DNA of 64,000 bases from Polynucleobacter sp. HIN7. Lineage in GTDB: Bacteria; Pseudomonadota; Gammaproteobacteria; Burkholderiales; Burkholderiaceae. The notes beneath the pieces were generated by a model. It was not told where the DNA came from and made no database searches. It saw only the letters and a program-made list of their open reading frames with translations. Position 1 is the first letter of the stretch, and every line of letters begins with the position of its first letter. This document shows, piece by piece, positions 9,735 through 18,183 of the stretch. The stretch lies in NCBI RefSeq assembly GCF_030297595.1, contig NZ_AP028138.1, positions 1,240,001-1,304,000 on the forward strand. The letters are read 5' to 3'. The position numbers were made by a program, and so were the translations under genes.

Positions 9735-9750
9735 ATGCCAAACTTGGCAT
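9735..9750. promoter_or_regulatory. Perfect 7-bp inverted repeat upstream of the organic-acid genes
   Basis: ATGCCAA and TTGGCAT face each other across two bases, ending 9 bases before the start codon of the MaoC-like gene. There is no T-run, so it is unlikely to be a terminator. Its position suggests a protein-binding operator for the organic-acid cluster, but no regulator gene is adjacent. Confidence 0.4.
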
Positions 9751-9759
9751 AATGGTGTC

Positions 9760-10635
9760 ATGAGAATCGACGAAGCCACACTATCCCATCTCCAAGAGTG
9801 GATTGGTAAATCCGAGCGTTATCCAGATCAAGTGACCGCCGCACCTTACCGCGCTCTTTCTGCAACCCTCGACCGTAATGATCCTGAGCCAAAACCGGGT
9901 ATCTTTTTGCCAGAGCTATGGCACTGGTTGTATTTCTTACCTCATCCTCAACAGTCCGAAATTGGTCCGGATGGTCATGCCAAGCGCGGCGGCTTCTTAC
10001 CACCCGTGCCACTACCACGTCGCATGTGGGCCGGTGGTCGACTGCGTTGGGTGGGTGAACTCCAAATTGGGGATGCGATCGAGCGCGTATCCACGATTAA
10101 GTCGGTCACTCACAAATCAGGGCGTACCGGTGATTTGCTGTTTGTCCTGGTTGAACATCAAATCTCCAATCAAAAAGGGCTTGCTTTAACTGAAGAGCAT
10201 GACATTGTGTACCGAGCAGCCCCAAGTCCTGATGAGAAACCACCAGCTCCAACACCCGCCCCTCGCGATGCGCAGTGGACCAAGGTGATTAATCCCGATC
10301 CAGTTCTTTTGTTTCGTTACTCCGCACTCACTTTTAATGGACACCGCATTCATTACGACCGCAGTTATGTCACCCAAGAGGAAGGTTACCCAGGCTTGAT
10401 CGTGCACGGTCCCTTGATCGCCACGCTCTTAGTGGATCTGGTTAGAGAACATCACCCTGGCAGAAAGCTGCAATCCTTTGAGTTCAGAGCGATTCGTCCA
10501 ACTTTTGACATCCATCGCATGAAAGTGAATGCCGCGTTAGATGGTGATGATCCGAGCGGTCAAACCTTGCGGGTCTGGGCAGAAGATCATGAGGGTTGGC
10601 TAACGATGCAAGCCAAAGCAGTATTGAGCAAATAG
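9760..10635 (+). CDS. MaoC-like / FAS1-like dehydratase-domain acyl-CoA hydratase
   Basis: A 291-aa protein of the hotdog-fold hydratase group that includes mesaconyl-C4-CoA and itaconyl-CoA hydratases. The N-terminal half carries RRMWAGGRLRW and GDAIERVSTI. The C-terminal half holds the second hotdog, with FNGHRIHYDRSYVTQEEGYPGLIVHGP, where the Asp and His of the hydratase site would lie. It should hydrate a short unsaturated dicarboxylyl-CoA. It is followed 2 bases later by an MmgE/PrpD gene and then a CitE-like lyase gene. The exact substrate is not visible. Confidence 0.8.
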   Translation: MRIDEATLSHLQEWIGKSERYPDQVTAAPYRALSATLDRNDPEPKPGIFLPELWHWLYFLPHPQQSEIGPDGHAKRGGFLPPVPLPRRMWAGGRLRWVGELQIGDAIERVSTIKSVTHKSGRTGDLLFVLVEHQISNQKGLALTEEHDIVYRAAPSPDEKPPAPTPAPRDAQWTKVINPDPVLLFRYSALTFNGHRIHYDRSYVTQEEGYPGLIVHGPLIATLLVDLVREHHPGRKLQSFEFRAIRPTFDIHRMKVNAALDGDDPSGQTLRVWAEDHEGWLTMQAKAVLSK

Positions 10636-10637
10636 CG

Positions 10638-12011
10638 ATGACGACTCATTACTCTGCTGAACTTGCGTGCTTTGCAAGCCAATTGCAATTTGAAGACATT
10701 CCCGAAGATGTCATTTCACGGGCGGAAGATTTATTAGTCGATTGGTTTGCTTCTGCGATTGGCGGCAAAGGTGCAAAACCAATTGAGATCATTACGCAAT
10801 TTGCCCAATCGATGGGACCAGTCTCGCAACCTGCGGTTGCCGGATCCGCAGAAATCATTGTATCGCGCTCGATATCGAGTCCATTTCTTGCGTGCTTAGC
10901 CAATGCCGCAGCATCGCATGTCGTTGAACAAGACGATGTTCATAACGGCTCGGTCTTTCATCCAGGAACCATCGTATTTCCAGCGGCATTAGCGCTTGCG
11001 CAGGCCAAACAACTGAGTGGCCGTGAGTTCTTAACCGCTGCTGTGGTTGGCTACGAGGTCGGCATTAGAGTCGGTGAGTTCTTGGGCCGCTCCCACTACA
11101 AAATTTTTCATACTACGGGAACCGCTGGTACCTTAGCGGCTGCCGCAACTGTTAGTCGTTTGCTCAAATTGAGTCCGGAGCAAATGCTGCATGCCTTTGG
11201 TTCGGCTGGTACGCAATCGGCTGGCCTTTGGGAGTTCTTGCGTGATGCTGCGGATTCCAAGCAGCTGCATACTGCGCATGCCAGCGCCACTGGCCTGATG
11301 TCCGCCTACTTGGCACAAGCCGGATTTACTGGTGCCCAGAAAATACTCGAGGGCGTTCAAGGTCTTGCAGCAGGCACATCAACCGATGCCAATCCTGAAA
11401 AATTAATTGATCGACTAGGCTCGCGTTGGTGTTTGGCGGAGACCTCGTTCAAATATCATGCCTCGTGTCGTCATACTCATCCCGCAGCAGATGCTTTATT
11501 GCAAGTGATTCAAAAACACGCTGTGCAGATGAATGAGATTGACCGCATCGAGACCCTGGTCCATCAGGGCGCGATCGATGTTCTTGGGCCCGCTAGTGAG
11601 GCAACTACCTTACATCAGTCCAAATTTTCAATGGGCACGGTTCTAGCGCTAATTTGTAAATATCAATTTGCCGGTCTCGATGAGTTCACTAAACACTTTC
11701 ATGATCCCGAGATTCGTGCCCTACGTAATCGGGTGAGTATGGTTTTAGATCCCGAGGTTGATCAAGCTTATCCGCAGCGCTGGATTGGTAAGGTCAAGGT
11801 CTATCTTAAAAATGGTCGCATTTATGAAGGTCGCGTCGATGAGCCTAAAGGTGATCCAGGCAATACGCTATCGCGAGCGGAAATCCAAGAAAAAGCCCTA
11901 CGTTTGGCTGCGTTTAGTGGTGGTGCTACCGAACCTGAAATGCGCAAAGCTATCGCATTGCTATTTGATGTTCGTCAGGCAAGTGCTGTCCCGTTTATTT
12001 TTTCAAAATAA
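10638..12011 (+). CDS. MmgE/PrpD family protein
   Basis: A protein of about 457 aa in the MmgE/PrpD family, which contains 2-methylcitrate dehydratase and cis-aconitate decarboxylase as well as many members of unknown activity. Family segments include the early VEQDDVHNGSVFHPG stretch and the SFKYHASCRHTHPAADA region near the active site. The ATG at 10638 is chosen because it follows the upstream stop codon by two bases; an in-frame ATG at 10596 overlaps that gene. Its place between a hydratase and a CoA lyase points to C5/C6 dicarboxylic or tricarboxylic acid metabolism. Confidence 0.82.
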   Translation: MTTHYSAELACFASQLQFEDIPEDVISRAEDLLVDWFASAIGGKGAKPIEIITQFAQSMGPVSQPAVAGSAEIIVSRSISSPFLACLANAAASHVVEQDDVHNGSVFHPGTIVFPAALALAQAKQLSGREFLTAAVVGYEVGIRVGEFLGRSHYKIFHTTGTAGTLAAAATVSRLLKLSPEQMLHAFGSAGTQSAGLWEFLRDAADSKQLHTAHASATGLMSAYLAQAGFTGAQKILEGVQGLAAGTSTDANPEKLIDRLGSRWCLAETSFKYHASCRHTHPAADALLQVIQKHAVQMNEIDRIETLVHQGAIDVLGPASEATTLHQSKFSMGTVLALICKYQFAGLDEFTKHFHDPEIRALRNRVSMVLDPEVDQAYPQRWIGKVKVYLKNGRIYEGRVDEPKGDPGNTLSRAEIQEKALRLAAFSGGATEPEMRKAIALLFDVRQASAVPFIFSK

Positions 12012-12022
12012 GGATTGCTGTC

Positions 12023-12868
12023 ATGAACCTCCCCCACTTAACACTTAGTGATGCATGTTGCTTCTTGTTTGTTCCAGCGAATCAACCGGAGCGCTACAGC
12101 AAAGCATTTGCTAGTGGGGCACAAGGCGTCATTATTGATTTAGAGGATGCCGTTGGTCTAGACGACAAGCCCAAAGCGCGCGAACTACTCAAACAACATT
12201 GGTCATCGATTTCAGACTCTGATAAAGAGCGGCTGGTGGTCCGCTGTAATGCACCAGGTTCGCCGTTTTATGCAGCGGATTTGGTATTACTCAAAGAGTT
12301 GCAAGCACCATGCCTGATGATCCCCAAAACGGAGACGCGCGATCATATCAATGGCGCTGCCGAAGAGCTCCCCAACACCGCATTCATTCCCATGATCGAG
12401 ACCCCACTTGGTCTACATCATTTAAATGACATCGCAAGTTCGCAGCAGGTCTTACGGCTTGCGCTGGGTAACTTTGATATGCAAGTCGAGCTTGGCATCA
12501 GCTGCGATGAGAATGAAACGGAACTAGATACCGCCAGATTTATGATGACTTTGGCCTCAAAATTAGCGCAGATAGCCCCACCAATCGATGGGGTTACTCA
12601 ATCGACGACCGATACAGCACTCATTTTTGCACATGCACAAAAAGCTAGACGCTTTGGCTTTGGCGCCAAGTTATGCATTCATCCGAAGCAAATACCTGTT
12701 GTGAAACAAGCGTTTACCCCCACTCCCCAAGAGATCGACTGGGCCCAACGGGTGATTGCGGCAGATCAAGCCTCTGGGGGGCAAGCCGCCAAGGTGGATG
12801 GCAAGATGATTGATCGGCCAGTTGTCATGTTAGCGCGCCGCATCCTAAGTTTGGCTGGTAATCCCTAG
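12023..12868 (+). CDS. HpcH/HpaI aldolase / CitE-like CoA-ester lyase
   Basis: A 281-aa protein of the CitE/malyl-CoA lyase superfamily (TIM barrel, Mg-dependent). Visible family motifs are SDACCFLFVPANQPER at the start, GVIIDLEDAV (metal-site Glu/Asp), PMIETPLG, and LALGNFDMQVELGI with the second acidic ligand. It should cleave or form a beta-hydroxyacyl-CoA such as citramalyl-CoA or malyl-CoA. With the hydratase two genes upstream it makes a hydratase-lyase pair like that used on itaconyl-CoA. No CoA-transferase or ligase is present in the cluster. Confidence 0.82.
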   Translation: MNLPHLTLSDACCFLFVPANQPERYSKAFASGAQGVIIDLEDAVGLDDKPKARELLKQHWSSISDSDKERLVVRCNAPGSPFYAADLVLLKELQAPCLMIPKTETRDHINGAAEELPNTAFIPMIETPLGLHHLNDIASSQQVLRLALGNFDMQVELGISCDENETELDTARFMMTLASKLAQIAPPIDGVTQSTTDTALIFAHAQKARRFGFGAKLCIHPKQIPVVKQAFTPTPQEIDWAQRVIAADQASGGQAAKVDGKMIDRPVVMLARRILSLAGNP

Positions 12869-12929
12869 GTTTGCCGCCACAAAACCATGGCAAAATGGCG
12901 TTTGCTTTATCCCTAACGGAGACTTTTGA

Positions 12930-13916
12930 ATGAACTTGAAAAAACCTTTGAATGCATTACTTGCTGCGGTGATGGGTGCTGGTGTGTTGTTAAGCGGCAC
13001 TGCAAACGCACAAAAATACCCTGATAAACCAATTAGCCTCGTGGTCCCATTTGCTGCTGGCGGCCCAACCGACACCATTGCTCGTCTATTGGCAACCCAA
13101 ATGAGTAAATCCTTGGGTCAATCGGTTGTCGTTGAAAACGTTCCTGGTGCAGGTGGTACTGTTGCTTCTGCAAAAGTTGCTAAATCCAAGCCCGATGGTT
13201 ACACCATTTACATCCATCACATGGGCATGGCTACTGCTCAAGCTCTATACGACAAGCTTCCCTATGACCCCCTCAAAGACTTTGAGTACATCGGTCAAGT
13301 TGCTGACGTACCAATGGTGCTCTTAGGTAGCAAAAACTTCCCACCTAACAACTTCAAAGAGCTTGAGGCCTACATTCGCGCTAATAAAGACAAAGTGACC
13401 ATGGCCAATGCGGGTCCTGGCGCCGTATCTCAATTGTGCGGATTGATTTTTCAGAGCCGTTTGGGTGTGCGCGTGACAACCGTTCCTTACAAAGGTACAG
13501 GCCCAGCCTTGACTGACTTAGTTGGTGGTCAAGTTAACATTTTGTGCGACCAGACCACCCAAACCATTCCGTTCATTAAAGACGGCAAGGTGAAGGTCTA
13601 TGGCGTAACCACTCCTAAGCGTCTTTCCGCCCTCCCCAATGTTCCAACCTTGGATGAGCAAGGCATGAAAGGCTTTGATGTGAAGGTATGGCATGGTATT
13701 TATGCTCCGCTTGGCACACCAAAACCAGTTCTCGAGAAACTTAATGCTGCTCTCAAGAAGGCGTTGACCGATCCTGATCTGAAGGCTCGCTTGGATTCCT
13801 CGAATATTGATATCGTTCCCGTTGCGAAGCAAAACGGTGAGTCGCTGAAAGCTCACTTGGATGCCGAGATCAACCGTTGGGGTCCGATCATTCGTAAAGC
13901 CAACATTCCTGATTAA
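12930..13916 (+). CDS. Bug-family (TctC-like) tricarboxylate-binding periplasmic receptor
   Basis: A 328-aa periplasmic receptor of the Bug/TctC family, which is greatly expanded in Burkholderiales. The signal peptide ends near ANA at residue 27. The mature protein opens with KYPDKPISLVVPFAAGGPTD, the hallmark ligand-binding start of Bug proteins. It has GGA GAC 5 bases before the ATG as ribosome-binding site. No TctA/TctB membrane partners are in the window, which is common for Bug genes. It may bind the acid processed by the genes upstream. Confidence 0.9.
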   Translation: MNLKKPLNALLAAVMGAGVLLSGTANAQKYPDKPISLVVPFAAGGPTDTIARLLATQMSKSLGQSVVVENVPGAGGTVASAKVAKSKPDGYTIYIHHMGMATAQALYDKLPYDPLKDFEYIGQVADVPMVLLGSKNFPPNNFKELEAYIRANKDKVTMANAGPGAVSQLCGLIFQSRLGVRVTTVPYKGTGPALTDLVGGQVNILCDQTTQTIPFIKDGKVKVYGVTTPKRLSALPNVPTLDEQGMKGFDVKVWHGIYAPLGTPKPVLEKLNAALKKALTDPDLKARLDSSNIDIVPVAKQNGESLKAHLDAEINRWGPIIRKANIPD

Positions 13917-13940
13917 TTTGTTGGACTTTCAATGATTCCA

Positions 13941-13968
13941 AGGCCGGTGCAAACCGGCCTTTTTATTT
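13941..13968 (+). terminator. Rho-independent terminator after the Bug receptor gene
   Basis: An 8-bp perfect stem (AGGCCGGT / ACCGGCCT) with loop GCAA is followed by TTTTATTT. It lies 25 bases after the receptor stop codon and closes the organic-acid transcription unit. Confidence 0.9.
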
Positions 13969-13973
13969 GGGCA

Positions 13974-14651
13974 TTAGCCAAACATCCGACCGCGTTTGCG
14001 ACGCGCCATCAGACTTGCATCGATGCCCCATCCATCCAGATCATTTTGTTTGGGTCTACCCCAAATCACCCATCGAATACTTAATCCAATTGCCCAGGCA
14101 GCGAGAAACGGATCTAAGAGGTAATCCCATAAATTATTCGACTCATGCCAGTGAATGGACCAAGCAATCACGGCAATCGATAACATCAGAGCTTCCCAGG
14201 AGTGCTTGGCAAAGAAATAAATTGCGGCGATCAACAAAACAGTTCCTGCAAAAACGCTAGAGTGGTAACCCCAAGCGTAGGGGTCAAAAAAGGTAAGTCC
14301 CAAAGCAAATGGATAAAACAGGATAGCTATCACTGCAATCAGTATTGGGGTCACGCTTGCGATTCGAAATGCACTCCATCCACTCCATGTAAATAAGATT
14401 AGCAACAGACTCAAAATACTCAAATCGCCGGTCACGCCACGAATGTAAGCCGCAAACGGTAAGTTCCAAGGTGCACCAATTGCAGCGAATGGGGCCAATA
14501 AAACGAGTGATGCAATGGTGACAAAGAACAAGCCCGCAATCAAGCCATGAGCCTTATTGAGTATGGAGCGAACTAGATGTAAGCAAATAATGCTCGTCAC
14601 AAGACTGATCTCGATGAGCGGCAGCTGATGAATGAGGGTAGCCAAGGTCAT
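13974..14651 (-). CDS. Integral membrane protein of unknown function
   Basis: A 225-aa protein with about six to seven hydrophobic helices and an Arg/Lys-rich C-terminus (MARRKRGRMFG). No family is recognised. Its start overlaps the stop of the sialidase-like gene by four bases, so the two are translationally coupled. It is the last gene of a minus-strand trio with a GT39 glycosyltransferase. A role in the same envelope-glycan process is a reasonable guess from context only. Confidence 0.7.
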   Translation of the reverse strand: MTLATLIHQLPLIEISLVTSIICLHLVRSILNKAHGLIAGLFFVTIASLVLLAPFAAIGAPWNLPFAAYIRGVTGDLSILSLLLILFTWSGWSAFRIASVTPILIAVIAILFYPFALGLTFFDPYAWGYHSSVFAGTVLLIAAIYFFAKHSWEALMLSIAVIAWSIHWHESNNLWDYLLDPFLAAWAIGLSIRWVIWGRPKQNDLDGWGIDASLMARRKRGRMFG

Positions 14652-15922
14652 GGGGTTTGATCCGTTTCTGCTTTTACATGCTGGAGATACAACTGTAAGT
14701 TACCAGCATCCCAAAGAATAGACTTAATTCGCTTGCGATTCCAGGTATAGACCAGCAAGACTTGGCCTTGTTGATTCAGACTCATATAGGGATAGGAAAA
14801 CTCTTCCTTGGGATTGGTCATTGAGGCCGTCTCATCCTCAAGCACGGCAATCGTCTTCCATGGAGAGTAGTTGCTCTTAGCTGGCTGGCTACTATCTGCT
14901 TGTGTCTGGCCGGACCATGACGCGGCGAGGACCAAGCGATGACGTCCGTGTTCTAAATCATTAAAGACCATCAAACGAGTTCGATCCGATAGCTCCACTC
15001 CAGTGATGGCTGCATTCGGATTGGGTAGACCTAAGTCAGGCGCTAACTCCCAACGCTCACCAGCGCTAGTGGTGTAGCTCACCGGAATTTGCTTGGCGCC
15101 CGTTCGACGAGCTTGACGAAAATAAGCGCTCGCATGCTGGGCATCATCAATAAAGACAATGGGTTGCAAAGTGCCGCGGCCCGAGGTCATGCGTCGTTTA
15201 TCAAGCATTTGACCGGTCGGATCAAGCCGCAATAACTCTCCGTATTTACCAATCCACTCGTGATAGACCGGCATTCCCATGGTGCCGTCCGCAAACAAAA
15301 ATCCAGAACCCTTCACTAGGGTACTGAGGTTAATTAAGGGTGTAGTGATGAGACGTTTTGGGCCAGTCCAAGTCAATCCATCATCATCCGAATGCATCAC
15401 ACTGATGGAGCTACCAGCCCAACCGCCGATCGATACCGCTACCACATAAAGTTGTAATTGCCCATTGATATTGCGCATGGGCACAGGATTACCAAGCTTG
15501 GCAATGTATCGTCCGAGACTTGCTTGCGCGCCCTCTCGATCGAGGACCACGCTCGCTGGACCCCATTGCTTGTTTGTTGAATCCCACACCGCACTCTGAA
15601 TCACCACATCGGCCGCGCCCTCTCGCGAACCAGCAAACCAAAACGCACGCCAGTTTCCGTCTTTTAATGGAATGACACTTGCCGCATGCACCGAGGGTCT
15701 TGTGGTATCAGGTAACCACTCCGCTAAGCCCTGCAATGTGGGCGCATTAACGATGGTCTTCGTTTTCGATGGGCTTGGAATGGACGATAGGATTGGATCG
15801 GTATTGGTTAACTCGGTAGGAACTTGAAAATCAGCCCAAGCCGGATGATCGTCCAACTGAAAATACGCCATTGCGATCGCAACCACTAAGAATACAAATG
15901 CCAACACCCGCATCATCGACAT
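14648..15922 (-). CDS. Sialidase/BNR-like beta-propeller protein
   Basis: A 424-aa protein with an N-terminal signal anchor (residues about 5-20) and a six-bladed-propeller-type body. A BNR/Asp-box-like segment (MHSDDDGLTWTGPK) and sialidase-like FWFAGSREGAADVVIQ are visible. Such proteins are often annotated as exo-sialidases, but many do not act on sialic acid. It should lie in the periplasm or on the membrane's outer face. Its start overlaps the GT39 gene upstream by about ten bases and it is coupled to the membrane-protein gene downstream. Confidence 0.72.
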   Translation of the reverse strand: MSMMRVLAFVFLVVAIAMAYFQLDDHPAWADFQVPTELTNTDPILSSIPSPSKTKTIVNAPTLQGLAEWLPDTTRPSVHAASVIPLKDGNWRAFWFAGSREGAADVVIQSAVWDSTNKQWGPASVVLDREGAQASLGRYIAKLGNPVPMRNINGQLQLYVVAVSIGGWAGSSISVMHSDDDGLTWTGPKRLITTPLINLSTLVKGSGFLFADGTMGMPVYHEWIGKYGELLRLDPTGQMLDKRRMTSGRGTLQPIVFIDDAQHASAYFRQARRTGAKQIPVSYTTSAGERWELAPDLGLPNPNAAITGVELSDRTRLMVFNDLEHGRHRLVLAASWSGQTQADSSQPAKSNYSPWKTIAVLEDETASMTNPKEEFSYPYMSLNQQGQVLLVYTWNRKRIKSILWDAGNLQLYLQHVKAETDQTP

Positions 15923-17610
15923 GCATCTTTCTCGGTGGAGGTATCTTTACCGATATTGAATGGGGCAAACACGATGTACTCTTTCACAAAGAGATTGTCG
16001 CTCACTTGGCCCAACAGCATCGCCTTAATCTCATCAGACGAGTGTCGAGCACGCATCTCAAGGCGCTCACCAATGACCTCACAATCAGGGCATGGGGCAA
16101 ACTTGGTATTCACCGGGGCCTGAACTGCAAAATAGGCATAGCGATTAGCCAACTGGGTGAGATTTTTAGCCTCGCTCGCGGGATAGCCCTTAATTTCAGC
16201 GCCTGGAATCAAAAAGCGATACTCCTCGTCTTTAGCTCGAAAGTCGCAAGGGAACCACACCGTTTTACCTTGGAGTGCGGTAATGGTTTTGGTATCAAAC
16301 CGCCCTGCCACGCCATCAAGCGGCATGATGCTACTACTTAAACTCAGCATCGTGAGAAAACAAGCCAGTAATGTTGCTGTCTTGGTAAAACGGGTCTGAA
16401 CTAGCCCAGCTAGAACGATGCCGATTGCACCAAGCAGTAAGAACCAATGCCATACGGGATAGGACCAAAGATAGATGTTCCAAGAGAGCCATGCCAAAGC
16501 CACCAAGACAATGCCCTGTAATACCAAGCCAATCCATAAGGTCCAGCGATTGAGTTGCTGCCAATGAATAGCCAGTAAGATCGCAATCGCTGGCATGATC
16601 GGTAGCAGATATCGGCCTGAGCGCTGACTTGGAAGAGAAAAGATAATGAAGAACACTGCGATCCAAATCCATAGTAACTTCTCTTCGGTGCTCATTGGCT
16701 TGCGATCACGGATTGCCAGATAAAAGAGGTTGAATACCGCGAATGTTAAAAATCCGGCATTAGCTACTCCCGTCACTAAGAGCATGCCTACACTATCACC
16801 ACCCCAGACGAAGTCTTTTAAATAACTCGTATTTCTGGCTGCGAACTTACCTGCATTTTCACCAATCACGAACTCATTCCAGATCGCCAGCGGGTCCGGA
16901 TCCAACACAAACCACAGTGCAAATAAGCCTAATGCAATCAGGCCAATCGAGATCACTTTGAGGAGGTCGCGCTGGATGCACTCCATCACCCGACGATCGC
17001 GCCATTGCCAGTACCACAGGGATAATACGAGGCAGGCAGGAACAATGTAGGCCACCGATTTATAAAGCAATGCGCAACCAAAGGCAAAGCCCGTGATTAA
17101 TGGGAATAAGAATCTAGAGTCAGCCAGTCTTTTGCCAACGATGAGTAACAGAAAAAATGGAAGGGAGAGCCAAAAGATCTCTGGGGGCTCGGCCAGGTAG
17201 GGGCGCCCATAGCGATAGGTATTAAAAAAGGCAAGCCAAATAACCCCTGCCAATACTCCAGCCGAGAGATTTTTACTCATTGCGACTGCACTCAACACAA
17301 TTAGGAGGGTAGTAAGTGCGGTGTACACCAAACTGGGCCAGCGCAAATTAAATAGCGACCATGCATTGCCATGCTCGCTTGAGAGCATGCCCTGCCAGAA
17401 CAACAATGGCGGCTTGGTATTTTTAATACCGATCATTTCTGATTGCAGCGGCAACCATGCATCGGATGCATTGGTCATGCGGACAATATGGGTATAAGGG
17501 TATTCATCGCCATTCTTGGGAGCAAAGCGACTATCAACCCCATACAGATAAGTAATGCATGCTAGAACGAGCCCAAACAGAATCGACGGAATAGAAATGG
17601 GCGTTTGCAT
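15913..17610 (-). CDS. ArnT-like glycosyltransferase, family 39
   Basis: A polytopic membrane protein of about 565 aa. The N-terminal helix is followed by a periplasmic loop with the acidic pair in KNGDEYPY, the position used by GT39/ArnT enzymes, and there are about ten more helices. These enzymes move a sugar from a polyprenyl-phosphate carrier to lipid A, protein or another acceptor on the outer face of the inner membrane. The start is uncertain: ATGs at 17610 and 17649 and a TTG at 17670 are in frame, and none has a good ribosome-binding site. It heads an operon with the sialidase-like and membrane-protein genes. Confidence 0.8.
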   Translation of the reverse strand: MQTPISIPSILFGLVLACITYLYGVDSRFAPKNGDEYPYTHIVRMTNASDAWLPLQSEMIGIKNTKPPLLFWQGMLSSEHGNAWSLFNLRWPSLVYTALTTLLIVLSAVAMSKNLSAGVLAGVIWLAFFNTYRYGRPYLAEPPEIFWLSLPFFLLLIVGKRLADSRFLFPLITGFAFGCALLYKSVAYIVPACLVLSLWYWQWRDRRVMECIQRDLLKVISIGLIALGLFALWFVLDPDPLAIWNEFVIGENAGKFAARNTSYLKDFVWGGDSVGMLLVTGVANAGFLTFAVFNLFYLAIRDRKPMSTEEKLLWIWIAVFFIIFSLPSQRSGRYLLPIMPAIAILLAIHWQQLNRWTLWIGLVLQGIVLVALAWLSWNIYLWSYPVWHWFLLLGAIGIVLAGLVQTRFTKTATLLACFLTMLSLSSSIMPLDGVAGRFDTKTITALQGKTVWFPCDFRAKDEEYRFLIPGAEIKGYPASEAKNLTQLANRYAYFAVQAPVNTKFAPCPDCEVIGERLEMRARHSSDEIKAMLLGQVSDNLFVKEYIVFAPFNIGKDTSTEKDACR

Positions 17611-17674
17611 AGTCGCTAGTTTATTAGTCTGGCGTATAGGCCTCTTCATTTCCCAAATAGATTTGCACAAAACC

Positions 17675-17688
17675 TAGGGAAAACCTTA
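17675..17688. promoter_or_regulatory. TAGGG-AAAA-CCTTA element between the GT39 and fcc genes
   Basis: An inverted repeat one base away from TAGGG-N4-CCCTA. It lies about 150 bases upstream of fccA and just upstream of the possible GT39 starts. The same element recurs at photosynthesis promoters at 53203 and 59878. Confidence 0.4.
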
Positions 17689-17830
17689 ATCCCAGGGGAT
17701 CCCTTGGGTTATATCATTATGACTAATAAGTATTGAATTCGTGAGACATTCTTTTAAATATTGCCCATCAATCATTTAATATCACTAAAGCTTTTTGTTG
17801 TTCGCATTAAAACCAATGGAGATTATTAAA

Positions 17831-18169
17831 ATGCACTTTCCATCTGCACGTCAGCTCAAGCTCGTAGGGCTTAGCATTGGCACCACAGGTTTGCTGACCT
17901 TTAGCGGTATTGCCGCGAGTCAGACCAGTCCAGCTAATATCAATCAACTTTCCTTGGCAGCTACTTGTGCTAATTGCCACGGCACCAATGGCGTTGGCGT
18001 ACCCAATGCAGGGATGCCACAAATTAATCATTTAACGCCCGATGCGATGTTCACCCAACTCAAGGCCTTCAAGAGCGGCGCCAGAACTGGCACCATCATG
18101 CATCAGTTGGCCAAAGGCTATACCGATGAGCAACTTCAAACCATTTCCAATGTACTTGGCAAAAAATAA
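17831..18169 (+). CDS. fccA: Cytochrome c subunit of flavocytochrome c sulfide dehydrogenase
   Basis: A c-type cytochrome of 112 aa with a signal peptide (about residues 1-30) and one heme-binding motif CANCH at 46-50. A Met in the C-terminal half (GTIMHQL) could be the sixth ligand. The ATG at 17831 is chosen because GGAG lies 9 bases upstream; an in-frame ATG at 17795 has no such site. The flavoprotein partner gene begins 14 bases downstream, as in fccAB/soxEF pairs. It should pass electrons from sulfide oxidation to periplasmic cytochromes. Confidence 0.85.
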   Translation: MHFPSARQLKLVGLSIGTTGLLTFSGIAASQTSPANINQLSLAATCANCHGTNGVGVPNAGMPQINHLTPDAMFTQLKAFKSGARTGTIMHQLAKGYTDEQLQTISNVLGKK

Positions 18170-18183
18170 TTGAGGATAAAAAA

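Noticed and set aside
9735..9750. Terminator after chrA
   Set aside because: Only a two-base loop and no T-run; too tight to form an RNA hairpin, so a DNA-level operator is more likely.
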